Shown one piece after another: positions 16,581 to 25,067 of a stretch of 34,030 nt of DNA; position 1 is the stretch's first letter; each line of letters opens with the position of its first letter. Position numbers and translations under genes: made by a program. The notes under the pieces are model-generated. The model had not been told where the DNA came from, searched no databases, and was given only the letters and a program-made list of their open reading frames with translations. Source of the DNA: an uncultured Duganella sp. (GTDB lineage: Bacteria; Pseudomonadota; Gammaproteobacteria; Burkholderiales; Burkholderiaceae); assembly GCA_946482335.1 (NCBI GenBank), contig CAMLRG010000037.1, forward strand, positions 1 to 34,030, in the 5' to 3' direction.

Positions 16581-16599
16581 TCCTACCGGTTTACCGGTT

Positions 16600-16959
16600 T
16601 CAAAGCCCCTGCGCCTCAATATCCGCCAGCGATTCGCGCCCCTTGTCGGTGATGGCAAAGCCGCCCTCCACCGCAACGATGTGCGACTTCTTCCCCAGGA
16701 ACAAGGCCACATCCGGCTCGATCGGCGCCCCGCTCTGCTCCACCAGCCCCTTCAGCGCCAGCACGCAGCGGCGCAGGAACAAGCGCTCCTTGCCCGCCTC
16801 GGTCAGGATAATGCGCCCGGTCCGCTCAAACTTGATCAGCTTGATGCCCGACAGGCGCTTGCTGTTGCGGCCAACGCAAGCACTTGGCTTGCCGTGGATC
16901 CCACGCGCAATCTCCAGCAGTGCATTGAATTCGTCGGTGCTCAGTTTTTCGTTTTTCAT
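16600..16959 (-). CDS. Small protein with two winged-helix-like repeats, function unknown
   Basis: The 119-residue protein has no signal or membrane segment. Two similar stretches, IKFERTGRIILTEAGKERL (about 42-60) and VAVEGGFAITDKGRESL (about 96-112), both look like the wing strands and final helix of a winged helix-turn-helix (pattern x-x-I-T-x-x-G-x-x-x-L). The protein may thus be two wHTH halves in tandem. I do not recognise a named family. It is a single gene facing the M16 pair across a palindromic repeat. Confidence 0.6.
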   Translation of the reverse strand: MKNEKLSTDEFNALLEIARGIHGKPSACVGRNSKRLSGIKLIKFERTGRIILTEAGKERLFLRRCVLALKGLVEQSGAPIEPDVALFLGKKSHIVAVEGGFAITDKGRESLADIEAQGL

Positions 16960-17026
16960 TGCTTATTTTCCATGATGGGCGCAGTGCAACCCGTCATGGT
17001 ACGCGCCCGAGCCGGACGCGGCAAGC

Positions 17027-17164
17027 TTACTTGAGCACGCGCAGCGCCAGCCACACCAGCGCTATCCCTGCCACGGCACCTGCACACATCAGCGCGAGCG
17101 CGCGACGGCGATGCAGGTCAATACGGCGTCCAAGATAGATTTTGTTGTGCAGGGAATTGCCCAT
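17027..17164 (-). CDS. Small single-span membrane protein
   Basis: The product is 45 residues: a basic N-terminus (MGNSLHNKIYLGRRIDLHRR) and one hydrophobic helix from about 23 to 42, ending in K. The ATG at 17164 has GGAGG five bases upstream, which decides it against a longer frame from 17275. A TATAAT on the minus strand lies about 38 bases upstream. Function is unknown. Confidence 0.6.
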   Translation of the reverse strand: MGNSLHNKIYLGRRIDLHRRRALALMCAGAVAGIALVWLALRVLK

Positions 17165-17201
17165 GGCGGCCTCCGACGGGAAAAACGTTTGTCGATGACC
17201 T

Positions 17202-17207
17202 ATTATA
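17202..17207 (-). promoter_or_regulatory. Consensus -10 box for the small membrane protein gene
   Basis: The minus strand reads TATAAT here, an exact match to the sigma70 -10 consensus, about 38 bases before the start at 17164. No good -35 box is visible at 16-18 bases. Confidence 0.35.
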
Positions 17208-17348
17208 GAAAACTGATAGTGACGTCCATGTGACAGCGAACACAAATACCAACAAATATTCCGTTCACACAACACGTATTACCTATCAGCAAGCAAGCGA
17301 CAAGCCGCAGGCGGCGCTGGTAGCATCGGCCAGGAAGGAGGGTCCAGC

Positions 17349-17534
17349 ATGGAACAGCCAGCTCAATCGCAGCCCGAAAAGGGCGGCCATTACATTGAAG
17401 AAGCCGACATCGGCAGCGGGGAAAAGACCCCGGGCGAACGCGAGACCGAAGAACAGATCCGCAAGATTCCGCCCCTGCCCGAGCAAGGGGTCAAGCCTGC
17501 ATCGGCGGGGGTTTCGGTACCGGCTCCTCGATAG
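17349..17534 (+). CDS. Small acidic, proline-rich protein, function unknown
   Basis: The product has 61 residues and is rich in E, P, G and Q, probably disordered (for example EKTPGERETEEQIRKIPPLP). A strong ribosome site (GAAGGAGG) precedes the ATG, which is the main reason to call it. Its last 44 bases overlap the end of the convergent small gene on the other strand. No domain is recognised. Confidence 0.55.
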   Translation: MEQPAQSQPEKGGHYIEEADIGSGEKTPGERETEEQIRKIPPLPEQGVKPASAGVSVPAPR

Positions 17535-17640
17535 GCGGCTCGCTCGGCAGTGGCTGGTCCTCCGGCGGCGGATCTTTTTCCGGCTGGGGTGGCGGCGTTT
17601 CGGGGTCAGGCGTGATATGCGCCTCAAATGGATATCGCAT
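17491..17640 (-). CDS. Small proline-rich protein, function unknown
   Basis: The ATG at 17640 has GAGGAG seven bases upstream and begins a 49-residue protein (MRYPFEAHITPDPETPPPQP) that is about one third proline and very acidic. The start at 17694 in the same frame lacks a ribosome site. I recall similar short MRYPFEAHITPDPE proteins in Massilia-like genomes. Function is unknown. It lies 57 bases downstream of the histidine kinase on the same strand and overlaps the convergent gene. Confidence 0.6.
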   Translation of the reverse strand: MRYPFEAHITPDPETPPPQPEKDPPPEDQPLPSEPPIEEPVPKPPPMQA

Positions 17641-17697
17641 CGCATTTCTCCTCGACAAACATTGCTTGTTTAGCAGATCGGGCGCGTTCGCCATTTA

Positions 17698-19578
17698 TCA
17701 AGGGCGGGCTTGGGCAAGAATTTCCTGCAATTGGTCGATACTGACCGGCTTGACCAGATGGTGGTGGAAGCCGGCCTCGAACGCGCGCTCGCGGTCTTTC
17801 TGCTGGCCCCAACCCGTGACCGCCACCATGACCGTGTGGCGCAAGGCCGGCAAACGCTGCAAGGCGCGCGCCAAATCATAGCCATTCAACTCCGGCAAGC
17901 CGATATCGAGGAAGGCAACGTCCGGGGCGAAGGTTTCCGCCGCCGCCAGCGCTTGTTGGCCGTCGTGCGCGATGTGGACTTGGTGGCCCATCGAGCGCAG
18001 CAAGGCGCCGATGCCATTGACAAAGTCGACGTTGTCATCGGCGAGCAGGATCCGGTGCAAGCGCTTGGCGGCCGACACCGGTGCCGGCTGCTCCGCCGCG
18101 GCGCTGGCCTCCGCGAGGATGGGCAGCGTGACGGTGAAGGTACTGCCCTGCCCAGTGCCGGCGCTCTCGGCACGGATGCGACCGCCGTGCAGTTCCACCA
18201 GCCTGCGCGCCAGCGACAAGCCAACGCCCAGGCCGGCGCTGCTGCGCTCGAGCGACGAATCGGCCTGGATGAACATCTCAAAAATGTCGTCCAACAAGGG
18301 CGCCGGGATGCCGATGCCATTGTCGCGCACGCGCAGCGCCAGTTGGCCCGCGCCCGCTTCGGCTTCCAGCGTAATGGTGCCGCCGCGTGCCGTATATTTG
18401 GCGGCGTTGTGCAACAGGTTGGAAACCACTTGCGCCAGCCGCGCGGCATCGCCGGCCAGGTACACCGCCTGCGGCGGCAGTTGCACATGCAGCGTATGGC
18501 CTTGCGCCGCGATGAAGGGCCCCGCCAATTCCAGCGCGTCGTCCACCACGTCCTGCAGCCGCAGCTGTTCGCGGCGGATGGTGAGCTTGCCGGTATTGAT
18601 GCGCGACACGTCGAGCAAATCGTCCACCAGGCGCACCATCTGCTTCAGTTGGCGTTCCATGATGGCGCGCGCGCGGTCGCACGCCACCGGATCGCTGGCA
18701 TTGATGCGCATGATGTCCAGGCCGGTGCGGATCGGCGCCAGCGGATTGCGCAATTCGTGCGCGAGCGTGGCCAGGAATTCATCCTTGCGGCGATCGGCCA
18801 GCAGCAGCGCGCGCTCGGCGCCCTGGCGCACCGTCATTTCGTGCTCCAGCGTGCGGTTGGCCTCCTGCAGGGCATTGGCGCGGCGGGCAATCTCCGCCAG
18901 CATGTCGTTGAAGGCATCGACCAGGGTGCCGATCTCGCCGCTGGCCTTTTCCTCCACCCGCAGCGAAAAGTCGCGCCGCGTCATCACGGCCCGCGCCACA
19001 TCGGTGACCGCCAGCAAGGGGCGCGTCATCGTTTGCTGCAGCCGGTGCGCGACCAGGGCCGCCAGCAGCAGGCTGCCCACCATCACCCCCAACAGGATCA
19101 GGGCATAGCTTTGCACCCGGTCCAGCAAGCGGTAGGACGCGCTCAGGTACACCGTACCGATGCGTTCGCCTGCCTCGACGATCGGATGGTTCACCACCAT
19201 GCGTCCCCCTTCGATCGCATAGCCCAGCGGCCCAGGGCGTTGCGGCAGGGCCGGCAATTCGGAAGGCAGGTGGAGATACGATGCGAACAGGGCGCCATTG
19301 GCGGTATAGATGGCCCCGGCCTGGATTTGCGGCCGCACCCGCAGCAAGCCCAGGTTCTGCTGCGCCGCGCGCGGATCGTTGAAGGAGATGGCCGGGGCCG
19401 ACGCGGCGGCTACCAGGTCGGCCTGCGTGGTCAAATCATCGACCCAGCCCTGCTGGAAGCTGTTCAAGTCGTAGACCAGCATCGACACGGTGGTCGCCAC
19501 CAGGGCCACAAAAGTCGTCGCCAGCGCCGTCAGGATCAGTTTGATGCGAACTGACCCTGACGCCGGCGCGATCATCAC
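17698..19578 (-). CDS. Hybrid sensor histidine kinase with periplasmic sensor (CHASE8-like), HAMP and receiver
   Basis: This is a 626-residue inner-membrane kinase. Layout: helix 11-36; periplasmic region about 37-156 (WVDDLTTQADLVAAASAPAI is typical of CHASE8 sensors); helix about 157-180; HAMP about 180-235 (MTRPLLAVTDVARAV); coiled segment; HisKA with phospho-acceptor H274 in FLATLAHELRNPLAP; HATPase with LLHNAAKYTARGG, DNGIGIP and GLGVGLSLARRLVELHGG; then a receiver domain from about 508 with D558 in FLDIGLPELNGYD and K in LVKPVS. The phosphorelay would need a separate Hpt or output protein, none of which is visible here. The start overlaps the stop of the YfiR-family gene (ATGA), so the two form a unit. 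Confidence 0.92.
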   Translation of the reverse strand: MMIAPASGSVRIKLILTALATTFVALVATTVSMLVYDLNSFQQGWVDDLTTQADLVAAASAPAISFNDPRAAQQNLGLLRVRPQIQAGAIYTANGALFASYLHLPSELPALPQRPGPLGYAIEGGRMVVNHPIVEAGERIGTVYLSASYRLLDRVQSYALILLGVMVGSLLLAALVAHRLQQTMTRPLLAVTDVARAVMTRRDFSLRVEEKASGEIGTLVDAFNDMLAEIARRANALQEANRTLEHEMTVRQGAERALLLADRRKDEFLATLAHELRNPLAPIRTGLDIMRINASDPVACDRARAIMERQLKQMVRLVDDLLDVSRINTGKLTIRREQLRLQDVVDDALELAGPFIAAQGHTLHVQLPPQAVYLAGDAARLAQVVSNLLHNAAKYTARGGTITLEAEAGAGQLALRVRDNGIGIPAPLLDDIFEMFIQADSSLERSSAGLGVGLSLARRLVELHGGRIRAESAGTGQGSTFTVTLPILAEASAAAEQPAPVSAAKRLHRILLADDNVDFVNGIGALLRSMGHQVHIAHDGQQALAAAETFAPDVAFLDIGLPELNGYDLARALQRLPALRHTVMVAVTGWGQQKDRERAFEAGFHHHLVKPVSIDQLQEILAQARP

Positions 19579-20174
19579 TGTCCGCCTTTCTGTACCTGGT
19601 AAGCCACCGACAGCAAGCGTGAACTGAGGCGCACGTTGCTGCGTTCGGCCGCCGGCAGCGACACTTCGAAGCGCACGCGCTCGTCGATCAAGCGGAAATT
19701 GATGACGCTACCACCGTGCAAGCCATCCTCCAGCTCGGTGACCGTCACCGTGCCATTCTTTTCGGCCGCGCGCAGCAGCGGACCGGGCTGGGCCACGCGG
19801 GCGCCGACGAACAGCAGATGCAGACCTTCCAGCGCGTCGCCCTCGGCCAATTTGCGCACGCTGATGCCGCGGTTGCCGACATTGCGCCCGATCGCAAGCT
19901 GCGCCAGTTCGCCGGCAACGTCATCGGCCCCCAGCACGCCCACCACCAGGGTTGGCCCCGGATCGACGGGAAACTCCACGTAACCCAGGAATTTATAGAG
20001 AAACGCCGCCTTGACGCTGCGTTCCAGCGTTGGCGCGGTACCGCCCGGCTGCGAGCCGACCGCCAGGCAGCTGAAGGCGAACAGCGCCAGCGCCAGGGCC
20101 AACAGGCGGTTCCTCCAGCCAGCGGCCGTCCAGGGCGGGTTGGCACATGTCGTGAGGCTTGCGCTTACCATCAT
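19575..20174 (-). CDS. YfiR-family (DUF4154) periplasmic protein
   Basis: The product is 199 residues. An N-terminal region with W-R-N-R before a hydrophobic run (residues 22-42) suggests an exported protein. The mature part has the family pattern: VKAAFLYKFLGYVEFP, VVGVLGADDVAGEL, LHLLFVGARVAQ, INFRLIDERVRFEVSLPAAE and the ending VRLSSRLLSVAYQV. In Pseudomonas YfiBNR, YfiR binds the periplasmic domain of the CHASE8-type cyclase YfiN and holds it off. Here the coupled gene encodes a histidine kinase with a similar sensor. The mature protein has no cysteine, unlike Pseudomonas YfiR with its disulfides. The frame is open further upstream. ATGs at 20174 and 20171 are both possible, without a clear ribosome site. 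Confidence 0.82.
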   Translation of the reverse strand: MMVSASLTTCANPPWTAAGWRNRLLALALALFAFSCLAVGSQPGGTAPTLERSVKAAFLYKFLGYVEFPVDPGPTLVVGVLGADDVAGELAQLAIGRNVGNRGISVRKLAEGDALEGLHLLFVGARVAQPGPLLRAAEKNGTVTVTELEDGLHGGSVINFRLIDERVRFEVSLPAAERSNVRLSSRLLSVAYQVQKGGQ

Positions 20175-20328
20175 TGGCTCAGGGTCGGTGTCGGGACGGA
20201 GAGAGCCCATGATACGACGGAACGGGCGGCTTAGGCAGTGTGCTGTTGTGTGGATCGACAAGATTGAGCTCTTGCAAAATTGCAAAAAGCCCAAATCTGG
20301 CTGCCATGCCACCACACCAGGAGTAGCC

Positions 20329-20538
20329 ATGTTTCCCAAACCACCGCGCCCCGAACCGCCACGCAAGGCGGTGGCGATGCAAGTCGTCCAGCAGCGTGTG
20401 AGCGGCGCCGTGGACACGACCGTCATCGTCGCCCCCGCCCCAGCGCCGGTCGAGCCGGCAACACCGCCTGGAACGCCGCCAGCCAAGTCCGCACCGGCAG
20501 GCGGCCTTGCTCAGGGCCGCGGCATCCAGCCGATATAG
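20329..20538 (+). CDS. Possible small proline/alanine-rich protein
   Basis: An ATG at 20329 with AGGAG six bases upstream opens a 69-residue frame (MFPKPPRPEPPRKAVAMQVV, then a stretch of P, A and V repeats, ending GRGIQPI). It has no domain and would be disordered. It is the only candidate in the interval between the YfiR gene and the beta-propeller gene, and it overlaps the end of the latter by 28 bases on the opposite strand. The ribosome site is the main support. Confidence 0.45.
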   Translation: MFPKPPRPEPPRKAVAMQVVQQRVSGAVDTTVIVAPAPAPVEPATPPGTPPAKSAPAGGLAQGRGIQPI

Positions 20539-21602
20539 CCGGCGTGCAGGCTCTGGATGTAGAGCCGGTCCGGCGTTTCCAGCACCGCCGTGGTTTCCGG
20601 GTAGGCGCCGGAAGGATCCTGCAAGTCGGCCAGCACTTTGCCGTCCTCGCTGAAGGCAAACACGTGGCCGTAGGCTTTCGGCACCGGCCACAGGGCGCGC
20701 GGCAGGCGCAGCGTCAGCTTGCGCAGGAAAGGCTTGCCGGCCAGCTTGTCGATGGTCGGGTTGCGCGGCTTGACCAGCCCGACCCAGATCTTGCCATCGC
20801 GGCCGCGCATCAGGTTGTCGGGATAGCCCGGCAGGTTGTCGAACAGGATTTGGCGCCGGCCGCTGGCAATGTCGATTTTCCAGATGCGGTAGCGGCCGGT
20901 TTCATTGACGAACAGCGTGCGGCCATCGGCCGAGATGGCGATGCCGTTGGCGAACGACAGGCCGCTGGCCAGGATGCGGGTCTTGCCGCTGGCCGGATCG
21001 TAGGCCAGCACGCGGCCAGTGGCGGACTGCTCGAGGATATCGAGCACGCTGGCTTCGAAGGTGCCGCCCCACTGGGCCGGGGCGAAGCGGGTCGAGGCGT
21101 CGGTAAAGTAGATGATGCCGTCGGGCGCCACCACGATGCCGTTGGCGTAGCGGATCGGGTCGCCCGGCGCCACTTGCGCGGTCAGTCCGGTCGGCTTGCC
21201 ATCCGGCGCGATCGCCAGCAAGCCCTTCATCGCATCGGCCGCGATCAGGCGTCCTTGCGCATCGAAATCGAAACCAAGCACGCGGCCGCCCGTGCTGGCG
21301 AACACTTCGGCCCCGCTGCCGTCAGCCGCCATGCGCAGGATCTTGCCGCTGGTGACGGCCGCATACAGTTTCCCGTCCGGCCCCATGGCCAGGTGCTCGG
21401 GGCCATGCTCGCTGCCGATGCCGATTTTCTGCAGGCCTGCCAGCCTGGTATTCGGTGCATGCGCGCCCACATAGCCTGGCGCCGCCTGTGGCGACCACGG
21501 CACCGGCTCGGCCGGCACCGGCCACAAAAACAGGTAAGCCAAGGCAGCCGCCAGTGTCAGCCCTGCGCCCGCCGCAATCTTATGCCCCTTCGAACTTTCC
21601 AA
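20511..21602 (-). CDS. Strictosidine-synthase / SMP-30-like beta-propeller protein
   Basis: The 363-residue protein has one N-terminal hydrophobic segment (residues 9-26: IAAGAGLTLAAALAYLFLWP) and would be membrane-anchored or exported. The rest is a six-blade propeller with repeats such as GPDGKLYAAVTSGKI, VVAPDGIIYFTDASTRF, ISADGRTLFVNETGRY and GRDGKIWVGL, characteristic of strictosidine-synthase-like and gluconolactonase-like proteins. Members hydrolyse lactones or esters. A sugar-lactonase role would fit the neighbouring pectin genes but is not proven. The start is TTG at 21602 with GGAG upstream, and no in-frame ATG lies near the N-terminus. The gene is 79 bases downstream of the hydrolase gene on the same strand. 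Confidence 0.8.
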   Translation of the reverse strand: MESSKGHKIAAGAGLTLAAALAYLFLWPVPAEPVPWSPQAAPGYVGAHAPNTRLAGLQKIGIGSEHGPEHLAMGPDGKLYAAVTSGKILRMAADGSGAEVFASTGGRVLGFDFDAQGRLIAADAMKGLLAIAPDGKPTGLTAQVAPGDPIRYANGIVVAPDGIIYFTDASTRFAPAQWGGTFEASVLDILEQSATGRVLAYDPASGKTRILASGLSFANGIAISADGRTLFVNETGRYRIWKIDIASGRRQILFDNLPGYPDNLMRGRDGKIWVGLVKPRNPTIDKLAGKPFLRKLTLRLPRALWPVPKAYGHVFAFSEDGKVLADLQDPSGAYPETTAVLETPDRLYIQSLHAGYIGWMPRP

Positions 21603-21681
21603 AACCGCTCTCCCGCATTCAAGACAGGCGATATTTTTAACGAATTATTAATTTTCGTCGAGCAGTTTCGCGGGGCGGCGC

Positions 21682-23250
21682 TCACGGCAGCCTCGTGACG
21701 CGCAGCGCCATGTAGGGGCGGCCCGGCAGGGCGATACTGCGGCCGTCCTTGTCGGCAAAGCTGTAGTTGTCCCGCTTGCGGATCTCGAATACGCCCTCCA
21801 CCGGCGTCACCGTCATGTTCCAGGTGTCGATCACTTCGGCCTTGAATTTCATGCCGTCGGCCAGGCCCGGTTTGGCGAGTACGAACGGCCAGCCGGCAGG
21901 TGCCTGGCGGCCGAAATAGCCCAGGTAGTATTGGGCATGCTTGCCGGCGAACGGATGTTCCTGCCATTTGTCGATCGGCTCCAGGCCCTCGGGCGGACTT
22001 TCGGACAGGATCTTGCGGAAAAACGCCAGCCGCGCCGGGCTCTCGCCGCGCAGCGTGCCGCCCTTGCCCAGCCAGCTCATGTCGTCCGGATCCTTGAAAA
22101 TTTCGCTGTGGCCGACGTAGGTGCCAGCGATGGCGCCCATCCAGAACCGCAGCACCATCTCCTGCGCCGACAATCGGCCCCAGCGGCGCTCGATATTGCC
22201 CTCGTACTTCACCTCGTCGTACACCACAGGCTTGGAATACACGTCGCGGAACAGCACGGCGCGTTCGAAGTCTTCGGCAATGGCACCGCTTTGCACGCTG
22301 ACGTGGGTGACCCACGGCTTGCTGTGGTTATACAGGACCATCGCATTGTGGATCGAACGCAAATGGCGGTAAGGGTCACGTGCCTGCACGATCTCGAAAT
22401 AGCGGTCCCACTCCGGCATCGTCTTCCTGGTCAGGTAATCGAATTCGTTCGCCATCGACCACCAGACGTTGCGGTAGGCGGCCAGGCGCGCGACCACGTA
22501 GCGCAGGTAGCGTTCATTGACTTCCTCCGGCATCTGGTCAAAGCCCCAATGGCCCTTATCGTAAGGGTGGAACAGGATCACGTCGGCCTCGATACCCAGC
22601 GCGCGCAAGTCGCCGATGCGCCGTTCGAGATGGCGGAAGAATTCGGGGTTGAAACGGCTGAAATCCCAACCCTTGGGCGGCTGGCCGGCAAACGGGAAGC
22701 GCGGCGGCTGGTGCTTGACGTCATGGTTGGGGAACACCAGCATGCGCACCTTGTTGAACGGCCCTGCCGCCAGCGTCGCCAGGGTCTGGCGCTCCACCGC
22801 TTCGGGCTGGTGGGTCCAGCCGTAGCTGGTCGTGCCGACCTGCCAGAACGGCGTGCCGTCTTCATAGCCGAAATGGTGGGTGCCTTTCACGCGCACCGGC
22901 CCGTGGTTGCCGGCCTTTGCCGCCACCACGGTGAACTTGCCGCGCTTGCCGTCCAGCGCCGGGCGGTTGCTGTGGGTTTCGTATTCCCACTCGCCGATGG
23001 TGTCGGGCATGAAGCGCAGCTTGTACTGGCCATCGCCGTCGTAGAAACCGTCGACCGTCAGCGCGCGGCCGCCCTGCCGCAACGTCGCCGACAGTTCGAC
23101 ATCGGTGAACGGGTTGCCGTCGCGCGGGCCCGGCAGCGTCACTTCCTTGCTGCCCCAGCGTTCAACGGTTTCGGCGTCCTGCGCCCCTGCGCTGGCGAAG
23201 ATCCCGCTGACCAGCACGGCCAGCAGCACCAGCGCGCGGAGCGCCTTCAT
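21682..23250 (-). CDS. Secreted DUF5060/DUF4038-type glycoside hydrolase
   Basis: The 522-residue protein has a signal peptide ([20 protein letters not shown], cleavage near AGAQD). Then come a DUF5060-like beta domain (about 25-110: ERWGSKEVTLPGPRDGNPF), a TIM barrel (about 120-420) and a DUF5605-like beta domain (about 435-522: [20 protein letters not shown]). Probable catalytic acids are E269 in SMANEFDY (acid/base, as in clan GH-A) and E346 or E350 in [11 protein letters not shown] (nucleophile). Related barrels include GH140 apiosidases acting on pectin side chains, but specificity here is not known. The ATG at 23250 overlaps the GH28 stop (ATGA). The protein is closely similar to the first half of the 1256-residue fusion. 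Confidence 0.85.
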   Translation of the reverse strand: MKALRALVLLAVLVSGIFASAGAQDAETVERWGSKEVTLPGPRDGNPFTDVELSATLRQGGRALTVDGFYDGDGQYKLRFMPDTIGEWEYETHSNRPALDGKRGKFTVVAAKAGNHGPVRVKGTHHFGYEDGTPFWQVGTTSYGWTHQPEAVERQTLATLAAGPFNKVRMLVFPNHDVKHQPPRFPFAGQPPKGWDFSRFNPEFFRHLERRIGDLRALGIEADVILFHPYDKGHWGFDQMPEEVNERYLRYVVARLAAYRNVWWSMANEFDYLTRKTMPEWDRYFEIVQARDPYRHLRSIHNAMVLYNHSKPWVTHVSVQSGAIAEDFERAVLFRDVYSKPVVYDEVKYEGNIERRWGRLSAQEMVLRFWMGAIAGTYVGHSEIFKDPDDMSWLGKGGTLRGESPARLAFFRKILSESPPEGLEPIDKWQEHPFAGKHAQYYLGYFGRQAPAGWPFVLAKPGLADGMKFKAEVIDTWNMTVTPVEGVFEIRKRDNYSFADKDGRSIALPGRPYMALRVTRLP

Positions 23251-25067
23251 GCCTCCAGCTCCGTGTTGATGGTCTTGCCGGCAATCCGCACGTTCGACAA
23301 TTTCAGCCGCTTGACGTTGTGGATGGTCCAGGGATTCGCCGCGTCGCGCGGCGTGCCGAAGTCGGCATCGCTGATCGAGATATCGGTGAGCGGCAATACC
23401 GGCGTGCCGGACGGACCGTTGTAGCTGCTGGCCAGCGGCCCAAGGAGCACCATCACCTGGTTGCAGGAATAGGCACCGTCCGGGCCGTTGACATTGCTGG
23501 CGCGGACCCGGCTGATGTGCACGTGCGAAACCGAAGGCGGCCGGGTGCGCACGATATCGTCCGCCGGTGCATAGTCGCAATCGATGGTCAGGATCGCCCC
23601 GCCGCCGGTCGACGGAACCTTGCCGCCGAATGCGGTACCGGGCAAGGGTTTATAGGGGCGTGGCGTAGTTTGCACGCCGTTCGGCAGGGTGATGTCGCGC
23701 ACGTACAGGTGGCGCAGGTAACCGCCACGGTTCATATTGGACTTCAGGCGGATCGCGGTCCACAAGGGGTCGCTGGCCCAGTGCGCGTTGCGGAATTCGA
23801 TCTGCTGCGCATAGACGTGCTCGATCCCGGCCGCCATCTCGCTGCCAAGCGTAATGCCGCCATGGCCGCTGTTCATCACACAATTCCGGATCACGACGTT
23901 GCGGGTTGGGCCGTATTGCGTATCGCGGTTCTTGCCTGACTTGATGGCGATGCAGTCGTCGCCGGTATTGAATTCACAGTCTTCGACCAGCACCGTGTCG
24001 CAGGATTCCGGGTCCACCCCATCGGAATTGGGACCGATGCTGTCCATGCGCACACGCCTGATGTGCACATTGCGCGAGTTGAGGGGATGGTGGATCCAGA
24101 ACGGCGTATTGACGACCATATAGCCTTGCATCAGCACGTCGGTGCAATCGACGAATTCGACCATCGATGGCCGTAAATAATGGCCAAGGCCGAAGATGCG
24201 CCGCTCGGGCGGCACGCCGGCTTCCGACAGGGCGGGCAGGAAGCTGGCATCGGCACGCCAGCCTTCGCCGCTGCCCTGGATACGTGCGCGCATGGCTTCG
24301 TCCAGCTGCGGCGCCACTTCCGCCAGCGATGCCGGGTTGGCGGGATTGGGGACGGCCTGGTGCACGGCGCCCGGCAAGGCTCCTTTCGGATTCATACCCC
24401 ACCAGCAGCTGCCGCGGCCGTCTTCGAACGGCACGCCGGCCTGGCCGTTCAGCACGCTGGTCCAGTCTTCGCCGGTGATGGCGATATTTTTCTGTCCGCG
24501 CGCATAGACCATGGGGCTGAAGTTCAGGCAATCGTTGCCCTGCCAGCGCGAGAGCACCAGCCTGCCGTTCTTGCCGCAGTCGTAGTCGCCATCGCGCGCA
24601 TAGTCGGCCGGGTTGGCGCTGAACAGGATTTGCGCGCCGGCCTGCAAATGCACGTGGACGTTCGACAGCAGCGTGATCGGCCCTTTCAGGTACCAATTGC
24701 CGGCCGGGATCACGACACGGCCGCCGCCCGCCTGGTGCGCGGCGGCGATGGCGGCGCGCACCGCCGGATAGCTGTCGTGCGAGCCCTGGGCTTGCGTAGC
24801 GAGTTCGCCCTTCTTGCGGATGGTCGGGTAACCGTGCACGGTGGCCAGCTCGCATGGCCTGGCCCCGAAATCCGTCACCAGGAAGTCGCGCTTGGGGAAC
24901 GTGAGCGGCTTGGCAAAGCGGCGCACGATTTGCTGCGCGCGGCCCCACGGATCGGGCGGTGCGCCCGCGGCCATGGTGGGCGCACCGGCGGCTGCCAACA
25001 CACCGATGGCTGCGGCGCCTTTCAGCAACTCCCGGCGGCGCGGGGAATGCGGGACGACTTGATTCAT
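23247..25067 (-). CDS. GH28-family polygalacturonase-like enzyme, Tat signal
   Basis: The 606-residue protein starts with a twin-arginine signal ([20 protein letters not shown], near residues 8-27) and would be exported folded. It is a right-handed beta-helix with the GH28 motifs: P-N-S-D349-G, G-D370-D371-C, S-G-H402-G and R-L-K in AIRLKSN. An N-terminal segment [15 protein letters not shown] is also typical. It likely hydrolyses alpha-1,4-galacturonan or a rhamnogalacturonan bond. The ATG at 25067 overlaps the stop of the fusion gene (ATGA). A start five codons earlier (25082) would overlap by 19 bases and is less likely. A second GH28 gene lies at the right edge. Confidence 0.9.
   Translation of the reverse strand: MNQVVPHSPRRRELLKGAAAIGVLAAAGAPTMAAGAPPDPWGRAQQIVRRFAKPLTFPKRDFLVTDFGARPCELATVHGYPTIRKKGELATQAQGSHDSYPAVRAAIAAAHQAGGGRVVIPAGNWYLKGPITLLSNVHVHLQAGAQILFSANPADYARDGDYDCGKNGRLVLSRWQGNDCLNFSPMVYARGQKNIAITGEDWTSVLNGQAGVPFEDGRGSCWWGMNPKGALPGAVHQAVPNPANPASLAEVAPQLDEAMRARIQGSGEGWRADASFLPALSEAGVPPERRIFGLGHYLRPSMVEFVDCTDVLMQGYMVVNTPFWIHHPLNSRNVHIRRVRMDSIGPNSDGVDPESCDTVLVEDCEFNTGDDCIAIKSGKNRDTQYGPTRNVVIRNCVMNSGHGGITLGSEMAAGIEHVYAQQIEFRNAHWASDPLWTAIRLKSNMNRGGYLRHLYVRDITLPNGVQTTPRPYKPLPGTAFGGKVPSTGGGAILTIDCDYAPADDIVRTRPPSVSHVHISRVRASNVNGPDGAYSCNQVMVLLGPLASSYNGPSGTPVLPLTDISISDADFGTPRDAANPWTIHNVKRLKLSNVRIAGKTINTELEA

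Noticed and set aside
17710..19554. 614-codon plus-strand open frame opposite the histidine kinase
   Set aside because: The sequence is Arg/Gln/Ala-rich with no recognisable domain, while the opposite strand encodes a clear kinase.
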